DNA from: Pseudoflavonifractor sp. AF19-9AC
Lineage (GTDB): Bacteria > Bacillota > Clostridia > Oscillospirales > Oscillospiraceae
NCBI RefSeq assembly: GCF_003478995.1
Contig: NZ_QUGI01000013.1
Location: 1-20,387 of the forward strand
Direction: 5' to 3'
DNA length: 20,387 nucleotides
In this document: positions 7,638 to 14,920 of the stretch, piece by piece
Numbering within the stretch: the first letter of the stretch is position 1
Layout of the letters: the number at the start of each line of letters is the position of its first letter
Made by a program: the position numbers and the translations under genes
Notes under the pieces: generated by a model
Database searches by the model: none
Told to the model about the DNA's origin: nothing
Seen by the model: only the letters and a program-made list of their open reading frames with translations

Positions 7638-8389
7638 TTGAGCTTACCAATCTGCGGGCAGGCTACCCCGGCCGCACCGTGCTGGAGGACATCACCCTCT
7701 CCTTCCCGCCGGGCCAGGTGCTGGCCCTGGTGGGGCCCAACGGCAGCGGAAAGAGCACCCTCCTGCGCACCGCCCTGGGGCTCATCCCCAAGCTGGGGGG
7801 TGAAATCCGGGTGGACGGGGACAAGTTGGAGGACCTCTCCCCCCGGCAGCTGGCCCAGCGGGCAGCCTATCTGGCCCAGTCCCGGCCGGTACCCAACATC
7901 ACCGCCGGGCGTATGGTACTCCACGGCCGCTTCCCCTACCTGTCCTATCCCCGGCGCTACCGCCCGGAGGACCACGCCATCGCCCAAAAGGCCCTGGAGC
8001 AGGCCGACGCCCTGGACCTGGCCCGGCGGCCCATGCCCCAGCTGTCCGGCGGCCAGCGGCAAAAGGTGTATCTGGCCATGGCCCTGGCCCAGGACACGGG
8101 GACGGTGCTGCTGGACGAGCCCACCACCTACCTGGATGTGGGCCACCAGCAGGAGGTGATGGTCACCGCCCGTCTTCTGGCCTCGGAGGGCAAGGCGGTG
8201 GTGGCCGTTCTCCACGATTTGTGCCTGGCCATGCGGTTTGCCCATCGGCTGGCGGTTCTGGACGGGGGCCGGCTCCAGGGCGTGGGCACCCCGGAGGAGC
8301 TCTACCAGAGCGGCATTCTGGACCAGGTGTTCTCCATCACCCTTCGCCGGGTGGAGACGGAGGACGGCTGGCGCTACTACTACCAATAA
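7634..8389 (+). CDS. ABC transporter ATP-binding protein (FecE/BtuD type)
   Basis: Cytoplasmic ATPase that powers the importer. In the 251-residue protein, Walker A is GPNGSGKST (34-42), the Q-loop Gln is near 82, the signature is LSGGQ (137-141), Walker B is TVLLDEP (157-163) and the H-loop His is 194. All are intact. The insert RMVLHGRFPYL (about 93-103), between Q-loop and signature, is typical of iron-chelate/cobalamin importers. The start is GTG at 7634 in the overlap GTGA with the permease stop, preceded by AGGAGGG eight bases upstream. Longer upstream frames lie over the permease and are not homologous. It is the last gene of the operon, ending right at a shared terminator. Confidence 0.93.
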   Translation: MIELTNLRAGYPGRTVLEDITLSFPPGQVLALVGPNGSGKSTLLRTALGLIPKLGGEIRVDGDKLEDLSPRQLAQRAAYLAQSRPVPNITAGRMVLHGRFPYLSYPRRYRPEDHAIAQKALEQADALDLARRPMPQLSGGQRQKVYLAMALAQDTGTVLLDEPTTYLDVGHQQEVMVTARLLASEGKAVVAVLHDLCLAMRFAHRLAVLDGGRLQGVGTPEELYQSGILDQVFSITLRRVETEDGWRYYYQ

Positions 8390-8430
8390 AAAGAGGTCCG
8401 GAGACTGAGAATGTCTCCGGACCTCTTTTT
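8388..8430. terminator. Bidirectional terminator between the ABC operon and the siroheme operon
   Basis: An 18-bp perfect stem pairs 8388-8405 (five A, then GAGGTCCGGAGAC) with 8413-8430 (GTCTCCGGACCTC, then five T), with a 7-nt loop. The A and T ends give a U-run in both directions. It starts inside the TAA of the ATPase gene and ends 3 nt from the stop of the convergent gene. Confidence 0.95.
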
Positions 8431-8432
8431 CA

Positions 8433-9896
8433 TTATACTCTGCCCAGCAGCTCCAGGACAGCCTGGGCCAGTCCCTCCACGGAGATATCCCGGGCCACCG
8501 CCACTTTTCCGGCGGTTCTCCCCTCCAGGGCGGCAGCGGTCACCTCCCCGATGCACACACAGGGACAGCCCTCGGGCACCCCTCCGTACCGCTCCAAAAA
8601 CCGTTCCACCCCGCCTGCGCTGGCAAAGGTGAGGCAGTCCAGGGGCGGCAGGGCGGCGGGGCACGCCCCCTCTGTCACCCGGTAGGTGGCCACGTCCCGC
8701 ACGGGGAGCCCCGCCTCCTCCAGCATCCGGGGCAGCTCCCGGCTCCCCTGCTCTGAGCGGAGAAGCACCATCTCCTCCCCCGGCCGGGCCGCTTTGATGA
8801 GGGCCTGGGCCAGCCCCCGGCTGGTCTGCTCCGCCGGGCACAAATCAGGCTGGATGCCGTGGTGCTCCAGGGCCGCTCCGGTGGCCCGGCCGATGACCGC
8901 AACGGAGCACCGGCCCAGAGTACGCACATCCCGGCGGGCCTCCCGCAGACGGCGGAAGAAGGCCCGCACCCCGTTGGCACTGGTAAAGACCAGCCACCGG
9001 CTCCCCGGTCCGTCCAGCATCTCCAGCGGCCAGTCCAGCCGCTCCACCTCCGGCCGCTCCAGCCGCAGGCAGAAGGCCCCCAGCTCCTCCAGAGCTCGTT
9101 TCAGCCGCCCGGCCACCTGCTCCGTGCCGGTGATTCCCACCCGCACCCCGGACAGGGGACGAAATACCGTGGGGCTCAGATCCAGCGCGGCGGTCTCTCC
9201 CACCACAATGACGGCGGGGGGCCGCACCCCGGCCGCCCGTTGGGCAATGGTCTCCAGGGTGCCCCGGACGACGGCGGGATGGAGGGAATTGCCCCCGGAG
9301 AGGACGGCGGCGGGGGTATCTCCCCTCCGTTCCCCCTCCATGAGCCGCCGGGCGATGGCCTCCAGCCGTCCCAGGCCCATGAGGAAGACCAGGGTACCCT
9401 CCAACTTGGCCAGCTCCTCCAGATTCCGGGGCAGGCCGTCGGAGGTATCGGCGGTGTGGCCGGTGATGACGTGGAAGGACCGGCTCAGCCTCCGGTGGGT
9501 CACCGGGATGCCTGCGGCGGCGGGAATGGCAATGGCAGAGGAGATGCCGGGCACCTCCTCGCAGGGGATGCCCGCCTCCTTCAGGGCCAGCATCTCCTCC
9601 CCGCCCCGGCCGAAGACAAAGGGGTCGCCCCCCTTGAGGCGCACCACCGTCAGCCCCTCCTGGGCCAGGGCGATGAGGGCGGCGGCAATCTCCTCCTGGG
9701 GGGCCGAGTGGTGGCCGCTGCGCTTGCCCATGTAGAGGGTCCTTGCCCCCGCCGGGACATACTCCAGCAGGGCGGGGTCAATAAGGTCGTCGTAGACCAC
9801 CGCGTCACAGCGCTCCAGCAGCCGCAGCCCCCGCACCGTGATAAGGTCCGCCCGGCCGCAGCCCGCCCCCACCAGATACACTTCTCCTACCGGCAT
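8433..9896 (-). CDS. cobA-hemD: Uroporphyrinogen-III C-methyltransferase / uroporphyrinogen-III synthase fusion (CobA-HemD)
   Basis: Bifunctional tetrapyrrole enzyme: the HemD half closes hydroxymethylbilane to uroporphyrinogen III, and the CobA half methylates it twice with S-adenosylmethionine to precorrin-2, entry to siroheme and cobalamin. In the 487-residue protein the N-terminal methyltransferase (about 1-245) shows VGAGCG (9-14), the SUMT signature RLKGGDPFVFGRG (86-98), PGISSAIAIPAAAGIPVTHR and HVITGH. The C-terminal HemD domain (about 250-487) starts at VRVGITGT and holds LVFTSANGVRAFF and FASAGGVERFL. The fusion is common in Clostridia. The ATG at 9896 has AAAGGAGG seven bases upstream; an earlier in-frame ATG (9917) lies before that site. 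The start overlaps the end of the precorrin-2 dehydrogenase gene by 10 nt, so the two are translationally coupled. Confidence 0.94.
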   Translation of the reverse strand: MPVGEVYLVGAGCGRADLITVRGLRLLERCDAVVYDDLIDPALLEYVPAGARTLYMGKRSGHHSAPQEEIAAALIALAQEGLTVVRLKGGDPFVFGRGGEEMLALKEAGIPCEEVPGISSAIAIPAAAGIPVTHRRLSRSFHVITGHTADTSDGLPRNLEELAKLEGTLVFLMGLGRLEAIARRLMEGERRGDTPAAVLSGGNSLHPAVVRGTLETIAQRAAGVRPPAVIVVGETAALDLSPTVFRPLSGVRVGITGTEQVAGRLKRALEELGAFCLRLERPEVERLDWPLEMLDGPGSRWLVFTSANGVRAFFRRLREARRDVRTLGRCSVAVIGRATGAALEHHGIQPDLCPAEQTSRGLAQALIKAARPGEEMVLLRSEQGSRELPRMLEEAGLPVRDVATYRVTEGACPAALPPLDCLTFASAGGVERFLERYGGVPEGCPCVCIGEVTAAALEGRTAGKVAVARDISVEGLAQAVLELLGRV

Positions 9897-10510
9897 GGTT
9901 CTGCCTCCTTTAAGCATTCTTCCCGCTCTTCCACTGTGAGTGGCCGTCCCAATCCCAGGCAGGCAGAAAAGAGGGCGGAAAAGCCCCGGGCCCGGTCCCG
10001 CTCCTCCGGCCAGCGGGCCTTGAGCATGGGCCGCTGCTCCTCCAGCCAGGCCAGAATGGCCTCCAGCCCCTCCGGCAGCAGGGCGGCAATCTGCTCCTTC
10101 AGCCAGATGGCGGCAGTGGGGCTGCTCCCCCCGGTGGAGATGCCCACAGACAGCTCCCCCCGCTTCACCAGGGCGGGAAACAGGAAGGAGCAGGCCTCCT
10201 TGTCATCCACCACGTTGACGGGGATGCCCTTCTCCCGGCACAGCCCGGCCACCTGGTGGTTGAGGGCCCGGTCCCCCGAGGCGGCGATGACAAAGGCCAT
10301 CCCCTCCACGTCCTCCTCCCGGAAGGGACGGCGGACCAGGGTGAGGGAGGGCAGGGCGGCCAGCTCGGGACCAATCTCCGGGGCCACCACCGTCAGCCTG
10401 GGGCCGTAGGGCAGCAGCTTCTCCGCCTTGCGCAGGGCCACCGTCCCGCCCCCCACGATGAGGCCGGGGGCGTTCTCCAGCTGAATAAAAAAGGGGAAGT
10501 ATCCCACCAC
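9887..10510 (-). CDS. Precorrin-2 dehydrogenase / sirohydrochlorin ferrochelatase-type protein (CysG N-terminal family)
   Basis: NAD-dependent oxidation of precorrin-2 to sirohydrochlorin, on the siroheme and anaerobic cobalamin routes. The 207-residue product matches single-function SirC/Met8-type proteins rather than the full CysG. A Rossmann motif VGGGTVALRK lies at 19-28. The conserved NVVDD (99-103) holds the Asp used for catalysis in CysG and Met8. GISTGGSSPTAA follows, equivalent to the SSGGTSP loop of the family. It starts with tandem GTG codons (10510 and 10507) after AGAGGTG. It is first in a two-gene operon with cobA-hemD. hemA, hemB and hemC are not in the window, so supply of hydroxymethylbilane is encoded elsewhere. 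Whether it also inserts iron cannot be told from sequence. Confidence 0.93.
   Translation of the reverse strand: MVGYFPFFIQLENAPGLIVGGGTVALRKAEKLLPYGPRLTVVAPEIGPELAALPSLTLVRRPFREEDVEGMAFVIAASGDRALNHQVAGLCREKGIPVNVVDDKEACSFLFPALVKRGELSVGISTGGSSPTAAIWLKEQIAALLPEGLEAILAWLEEQRPMLKARWPEERDRARGFSALFSACLGLGRPLTVEEREECLKEAEPCR
9904..9911 (-). promoter_or_regulatory. Ribosome binding site setting the cobA-hemD start
   Basis: The minus strand reads AAAGGAGG, then CAGAACC, then ATG (9896). The site lies within the last codons of the upstream gene, as expected for coupled translation. Confidence 0.8.
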
Positions 10511-10574
10511 AATTCACCTCTTCCAAGGATGTACGTTTTCTTCCAACCATTTGGTCTGTTCACGGGCCGACCGC

Positions 10575-10618
10575 GAACCGGAGTCCCCCGCTGCGCTCCC
10601 GCAGCCGGGCTGGGGTTC
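10575..10618. other. Interrupted stem-loop between kinase and siroheme genes
   Basis: GAACC (10575-10579) pairs with GGTTC (10614-10618), and inner GCTGCG (10590-10595) with CGCAGC (10600-10605) around a CTCC loop. C-rich and G-rich strands between them allow three more pairs. No T-run follows on either strand, so it is a poor intrinsic terminator. It fills most of the 114-nt gap. A clear promoter for the siroheme operon was not seen here. Confidence 0.4.
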
Positions 10619-10624
10619 CTTTAA

Positions 10625-13204
10625 TTAATGTTTGTCCATCAGGGAGGACAGGGTGCGGCACAGCAGGGCAAAGTCGATGGGCTTGGAGATGTGAGCGTTC
10701 ATCCCCGCCGCCGTGGTGGCCGCAATATCCTCGGCAAAGGCGTTGGCCGTCACCGCCAGAATGGGCACCTGCCCGGCGTCCGGCCGGTGCATGGCCCGGA
10801 TGCGCCGGGCCGCCTCACAGCCGTCCATCTCGGGCATCTGCATGTCCATTAAAATGGCGTCAAAGGCAAAGGGCTCCGACGCCTGAAACTGTTCCACCGC
10901 CTCCCGACCGTTCCAGGCCTGGGTGACCTTCACCCCGTTCATGGACAGAATCTCCGTGGCCAGCTCCATGTTGATCTCGTTGTCCTCCGCCAACAGGACG
11001 TGCCGTCCCTCCAGGCTGACGGTCTCCGCCGCCGGCTTGGCGGGCTGGTGCTCCTCCTCCTGCTCCGCCCGGGCGAAGGGCAGCACCACCGTGAAGGTAC
11101 TGCCCTCCCCGGGGCGGCTGTTCACGGTGATTTCCCCGTTCATCTGGGCCACCAGGTTCTTGGTGATGGGCATGCCCAGGCCGGTGCCCGCCGCCCGCTT
11201 GGCGGAGAAGCGCAGCTCCCGGCTGTACGTTTCAAACAGGTGGGGCAGGAACTCCGGCGACATGCCGATGCCCGTGTCCGCCACCACAAACTGGTACTTG
11301 GCATATTCCCCCTGGTCCATCTGCCGGACCTCCAGGGCAACGCGGTCCCCCCGCTCTGTAAATTTGAAGGCGTTGGAGAGGAGGTTATTGAGAATCTGCT
11401 GGATGCGGAAGCCGTCCGCCTCCACCCACACCTGCCTCAGGTCAAAGGACAGCTCCAGGGTCTTGCCCTCGGTCTGGGCCTGCACCCGGAAGGGCTCGGC
11501 GCACTCCTCCACGCAGGCCCGGAGATCCAGCCGGCTGTTGTTCAGCGTCACCTGTCCCTGCTCCATGCGGGACATGTCCAGAATGTCGTTGATGAGCCCC
11601 AGCAGCTGCCGGCTGGATACCCGGATTTTGTCCAGATACTCCTGTACCCTGGGCATGCCCCGGGCATTCTGCCCGGCCAGCTCAGACAGGCCGATGATGG
11701 CGTTGAGGGGGGTGCGCATGTCGTGGGACATGCTGCTGAAGAAGGTCTGCTTGGCGGCCTCGTTCTTCTGGGCCACCTCCAGGGTGTCCTGGAGCAGCTT
11801 GTGCTCCTGGAGCTGCCGCTGCTTTTCCTCCTCCACCTCCCGGAAGCACAGCACCACCTCCCCCGGCGCCAGGGATTCGTCAAACAACACCCGGACGTTG
11901 ACCCAGCGATAGGTCTCGCCGAAGCGGCGCCGGAAATCTCCGCCGAAGTCCCGCACCCGGCGGGCCACCAGCTGGCGGATGTTCTCGGGGGAAAAGTTTT
12001 CCACAAACTCCTCGTAGGCCTCCGGCTCAATGACCTCACCGATGGTGTGGAGCAGCTCCTCGTAGCCGCCGGTGGGCGGAATGCGGCCCCGCACATAGTC
12101 CGAGCCCTTGATCATCTCGTAGCTGCTCTGGCCGTAATCCACCCGATAGAGGGCGTAGTAGGAATTTCCAAGCACCCGCACCGTCTCATTGGTGCGCTCC
12201 ATACGGGTGCTCACCCGCACATCCCGCCAGGTCAGTACCCCCAGCACCAGCAAAAAGGCCCCCATAATCAGGGAGAACGCCACCGTCACGCGTCCAAATC
12301 CTTCCAGCACCTCGCTGTAAGGAACAGTGACAATGGACAGCCAGCCGTTTTCCATCCAGGTATAGTACACCGTGCGCTCCACCCCGTCCAGGTCTGTGAC
12401 GGTGTCGTCACTGTCCTCCAACTGTCCGGCGTTAATGCAGTCAATGAGCGTATCCAGATAGCTCTGCACCTGCTCATCGCTCCACTCCATTGCCGTCTGT
12501 TTGTAGATCAGCTTACCCTGGCGGTCACACAGGAAAAAGGAGCCCGTCCGGGACAGCCCCGGCGCCTCCAGGCGGAAGCGGAGATTCTCCGGGAACACGT
12601 CAAAGGCCAGCACCGCGCCGCTCCCGCCGCACAGCTGGGCCGCGGTGATCACCGGCCGGTTGTAAATGGCGTCGGTATAGACGTTGGTGAAGATCACCGC
12701 GCCGTCCCCCTCCAGGGCGCTCTGATACCACGGCGTGGACCGGACGTCGTAATCCGCGTCCCCCTCCCAGGGGTTGGCGGCGACGACCACCCCTCCCTCC
12801 AGAACCAGATAGGGGTCCACCACGCCGCTGCCCAGCACCGTTTCCAGATGCTGAACATAGATCTCCATCCAGGCCGACAGCCGTTGGGCGCCGCTCCCCT
12901 CTTCCAGCATCTGCTCCACCGAGACAGCGCCGAAGGAGAGCAGCGTCTCGTAGACCGTCAGATTGCTCAGCTCCTCGGCGGCATAGCTCCGGGAGAGCGC
13001 GGTTCCGGTGTACTGGGCGCTCTCCAGCAGGGCCCAGCGCACCAGCCCCATTCCCATGGCGGACAGAATCAGCAGCGCCGCAAAAACCGCCACATTGAGA
13101 CGCATCCTCCGCAGCACCCGGTGCCGCCGGGTGGAACGCTTCTTTCCCCCTGTGCCCGGTTTGTCCGGATGGCTTGAATGCCTGTATGTCGTTTCCTGGC
13201 TCAT
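10625..13204 (-). CDS. Membrane hybrid sensor histidine kinase (dCache-like sensor, HisKA, HATPase, receiver)
   Basis: Two-component sensor that phosphorylates its own C-terminal receiver domain in response to an external signal. Domains in the 859-residue protein: basic cytoplasmic tail; membrane segment about 36-58; extracellular Cache-like sensor about 60-300 with YDVRSTPWY (152-160) and FDV (201-203); membrane segment about 307-326; PAS-like region about 345-455; coiled linker 456-485; HisKA with SHDMRTPLN (phospho-His494); ATPase with N box NNLLSNAFKFT (606-616), DTGIGM (643-648) and GTGLGM (673-678); receiver with phospho-Asp787 in LMDMQMPEMDG and Lys841. All phosphotransfer residues are present. 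ATG at 13204 follows GGGGAGG. It is a single-gene unit with no response regulator or HPt protein beside it, so the downstream partner is unknown. It is divergent from the sigma-factor operon. Confidence 0.94.
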   Translation of the reverse strand: MSQETTYRHSSHPDKPGTGGKKRSTRRHRVLRRMRLNVAVFAALLILSAMGMGLVRWALLESAQYTGTALSRSYAAEELSNLTVYETLLSFGAVSVEQMLEEGSGAQRLSAWMEIYVQHLETVLGSGVVDPYLVLEGGVVVAANPWEGDADYDVRSTPWYQSALEGDGAVIFTNVYTDAIYNRPVITAAQLCGGSGAVLAFDVFPENLRFRLEAPGLSRTGSFFLCDRQGKLIYKQTAMEWSDEQVQSYLDTLIDCINAGQLEDSDDTVTDLDGVERTVYYTWMENGWLSIVTVPYSEVLEGFGRVTVAFSLIMGAFLLVLGVLTWRDVRVSTRMERTNETVRVLGNSYYALYRVDYGQSSYEMIKGSDYVRGRIPPTGGYEELLHTIGEVIEPEAYEEFVENFSPENIRQLVARRVRDFGGDFRRRFGETYRWVNVRVLFDESLAPGEVVLCFREVEEEKQRQLQEHKLLQDTLEVAQKNEAAKQTFFSSMSHDMRTPLNAIIGLSELAGQNARGMPRVQEYLDKIRVSSRQLLGLINDILDMSRMEQGQVTLNNSRLDLRACVEECAEPFRVQAQTEGKTLELSFDLRQVWVEADGFRIQQILNNLLSNAFKFTERGDRVALEVRQMDQGEYAKYQFVVADTGIGMSPEFLPHLFETYSRELRFSAKRAAGTGLGMPITKNLVAQMNGEITVNSRPGEGSTFTVVLPFARAEQEEEHQPAKPAAETVSLEGRHVLLAEDNEINMELATEILSMNGVKVTQAWNGREAVEQFQASEPFAFDAILMDMQMPEMDGCEAARRIRAMHRPDAGQVPILAVTANAFAEDIAATTAAGMNAHISKPIDFALLCRTLSSLMDKH

Positions 13205-13259
13205 GAATTGCCTCCCCTTCCCCGCCGTCCGCTGGCCAGGCGGCCTTTTCTCAGGTTTT

Positions 13260-13289
13260 AGTATAACGGGTTCGGGGTCCCTTTGTCAC
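13260..13289 (-). promoter_or_regulatory. Probable sigma-A promoter of the hybrid kinase
   Basis: The minus strand reads GTGACA (13289-13284), 18 bases, then TATACT (13265-13260), each one mismatch from the sigma-A consensus. It lies 56 bases before the kinase ATG. Confidence 0.55.
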
Positions 13290-13371
13290 TCTTAATTTCC
13301 AGATCCCGGCCACGCCGGCCAAAATTCCATGTTTTTCACGTTAAGGACTGCCTTTGTCAACCAATTTCGTG

Positions 13372-13377
13372 TATAAT
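13372..13377 (+). promoter_or_regulatory. -10 box upstream of the ECF sigma operon
   Basis: A perfect TATAAT in context CGTGTATAATCC lies 135 bases before the sigma-factor start. TTGTCA at 13354-13359 is too close (12-bp spacer) to be a normal -35. I found no TGAAAC/CGTC pair of the ECF type, so autoregulation is not shown by the sequence. The 307-nt gap 13205-13511 otherwise holds the kinase promoter and an AT-rich stretch near 13411-13428. Confidence 0.45.
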
Positions 13378-13511
13378 CCACTCAGACACATTGGGACATG
13401 TTCCCGCCCAAATAAAAAAATTTTTTCGGTTGTCACCTTTTCCGTCTTTTTGCCCTCTTATAGAATAGAGCTGCGCATCCACGGGCAATACAGGCAGGAA
13501 GACAATCGGAT

Positions 13512-14027
13512 ATGGTTCGGCCGGAGGCGCCGGGAAACGGAGCGATTTCAATTTTGGAAGATGTGCAGTGGTTTACCCAGCAGATTCAAGATTGCCAAGC
13601 AGGCATGTATCGCCTGGCCATGAGCATTTTGTGCAGTGAGGAGGATGCGGCTGATGCCGCCCAGGATGCCATTTTGATTGCGTATCAGAAGCTGTCCACC
13701 CTGCGGGACCGAAGCCGGTTCCGGCCGTGGCTGCTGCGCATCCTGACCCACCAGTGCTACGCCATTCTGCGGCAGCGCAAACAGGTGGTCCCCTTTGACT
13801 CCCTGCCGGAGCAGGAGGCGCCCTCTCCCTCCAGCTCCAGCGAGGAGCTGTGGCAGGCGGTATGTGATTTAAGCGAACAGCTGCGCTCGGTGGTGGTTTT
13901 GTACTACTACGAGGGCTTCAGCGCCCGGGAAACCGGGGACATTCTTGGCATTTCCGAGGCAAATGTGAAGACACGGCTCTCCCGGGCGCGCAAGCGTCTG
14001 CGAGAGCAATTGGAGGTATCCCAATGA
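13512..14027 (+). CDS. ECF-type RNA polymerase sigma factor (SigV-like by context)
   Basis: Extracytoplasmic-function sigma factor that redirects RNA polymerase when released from its anti-sigma factor. The product has 171 residues. The sigma-2 region spans about 29-92, with the core-binding and -10 recognition stretch ADAAQDAILIAYQKLSTL, then RPWLLRILTHQCYAILR. A Ser/Pro linker at 100-111 leads to sigma-4 (about 112-165) with the helix-turn-helix YYYEGFSARETGDILGISE and VKTRLSRARKRL. The ATG at 13512 has only a weak ribosome site (AGGAAG, 12 bases away). A TTG start about 40 bases downstream would remove 14 residues outside the conserved domain and cannot be excluded. The stop overlaps the anti-sigma start as ATGA. 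Assignment to the SigV group rests on the RsiV-like neighbour. Confidence 0.92.
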   Translation: MVRPEAPGNGAISILEDVQWFTQQIQDCQAGMYRLAMSILCSEEDAADAAQDAILIAYQKLSTLRDRSRFRPWLLRILTHQCYAILRQRKQVVPFDSLPEQEAPSPSSSSEELWQAVCDLSEQLRSVVVLYYYEGFSARETGDILGISEANVKTRLSRARKRLREQLEVSQ

Positions 14028-14896
14028 ATCTGGACGAAGAGCTGCGCCGAAGAGCGCTGGAGCATCCCCCCACACCCTCTCAGAGCTTCTCCCGCCGGGT
14101 GGAGGACACCCTGTTTCAGCTGTCCGTTCACCCACCCCGGCGGCGCCGGCGCTGGAGGCCCTTTGTCAGCGTGGTTTCCGCCGCGGCGGTGCTGGCGCTG
14201 GTGATTCTCCCCAATTCCAACGCCGCCATGGCCACAGCCCTGGGCCAGCTTCCCGTGGTGGGTTCCCTGTTCCAGGCGGTCACCTTCCGCACCTATTCCG
14301 GCGGCGAGGGCGGGGACCACGCCTCCGTCTCCATTCCCCAGATTGTGGGTGAGGGAGACAGCTCCGGCGCTCAGCAAATCAACGAGGAAATCCGGCAATA
14401 TGCCGACCAGCTCATCGCGGAGTTTGAACGGGAATCCAACGCCGACGGCTATTTCAACCTGGACGTGACCTGGGAAGTAGTCACCAACACCGACCGCTGG
14501 TTCACCCTGCGCATCAACTCTGACCGGGTCATGGCCTCCGGCAACCACCAGGAACAGCACTACCACATCGACGTACAAACCGGCCAGCGAAAGACCCTGT
14601 CCGATCTGTTCCCGGAGGACTTTGACTATGTCACCGCCATCAGCAGCGAACTGAAGGAGCAGATGCACACCCGGATGGAGCAGGACTCCAGAGAGGTATA
14701 CTGGCTGAAGGATACCAGCCAGCTGGGCACCTACTACTTTGATGCCATTGATCCGGAGCAGGACTTCTACTTTGACAGCCAGGGGCATCTGGTCATCCCC
14801 TTTGACAAGTATGAGGTTGGCCCCGGCAGCACCGGCAGTCCGGAATTCACCCTTTTGTCCCCGCAGCTCTACGAGCAGCTGCTCTACCGACCCTAG
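14024..14896 (+). CDS. RsiV-like transmembrane anti-sigma factor (DUF3298)
   Basis: Membrane-spanning inhibitor of the sigma factor encoded just upstream. In the 290-residue protein, a cytoplasmic N-terminus (1-45, ending in PPRRRRRWR) should bind the sigma factor. One membrane segment spans about 47-66. The extracellular part begins with an AMA sequence (68-70) resembling a signal peptidase site. The C-terminal DUF3298 domain ends with HLVIPFDKYEVGPGSTG followed by PEF, the family hallmark. B. subtilis RsiV has this layout, binds lysozyme and is then cleaved by signal peptidase; that this protein does the same is inference. ATG at 14024 has GGAGG seven bases upstream and a 4-nt overlap with the sigma gene. 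Lysozyme-contact residues could not be checked. Confidence 0.88.
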   Translation: MNLDEELRRRALEHPPTPSQSFSRRVEDTLFQLSVHPPRRRRRWRPFVSVVSAAAVLALVILPNSNAAMATALGQLPVVGSLFQAVTFRTYSGGEGGDHASVSIPQIVGEGDSSGAQQINEEIRQYADQLIAEFERESNADGYFNLDVTWEVVTNTDRWFTLRINSDRVMASGNHQEQHYHIDVQTGQRKTLSDLFPEDFDYVTAISSELKEQMHTRMEQDSREVYWLKDTSQLGTYYFDAIDPEQDFYFDSQGHLVIPFDKYEVGPGSTGSPEFTLLSPQLYEQLLYRP

Positions 14897-14920
14897 CATA
14901 TCACTTGGAGGAATCATACC

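Noticed and set aside
8859..10409. Long plus-strand frames opposite cobA-hemD and the precorrin-2 dehydrogenase gene
   Set aside because: Antisense shadows with Gly/Pro/Gln/Arg bias; the minus-strand products are unmistakable.
11000..13177. Open frame of 725 codons on the plus strand opposite the hybrid kinase
   Set aside because: Its His/Gly/Leu/Gln bias mirrors the kinase codons, and no domain is recognisable. The kinase frame has every catalytic motif.
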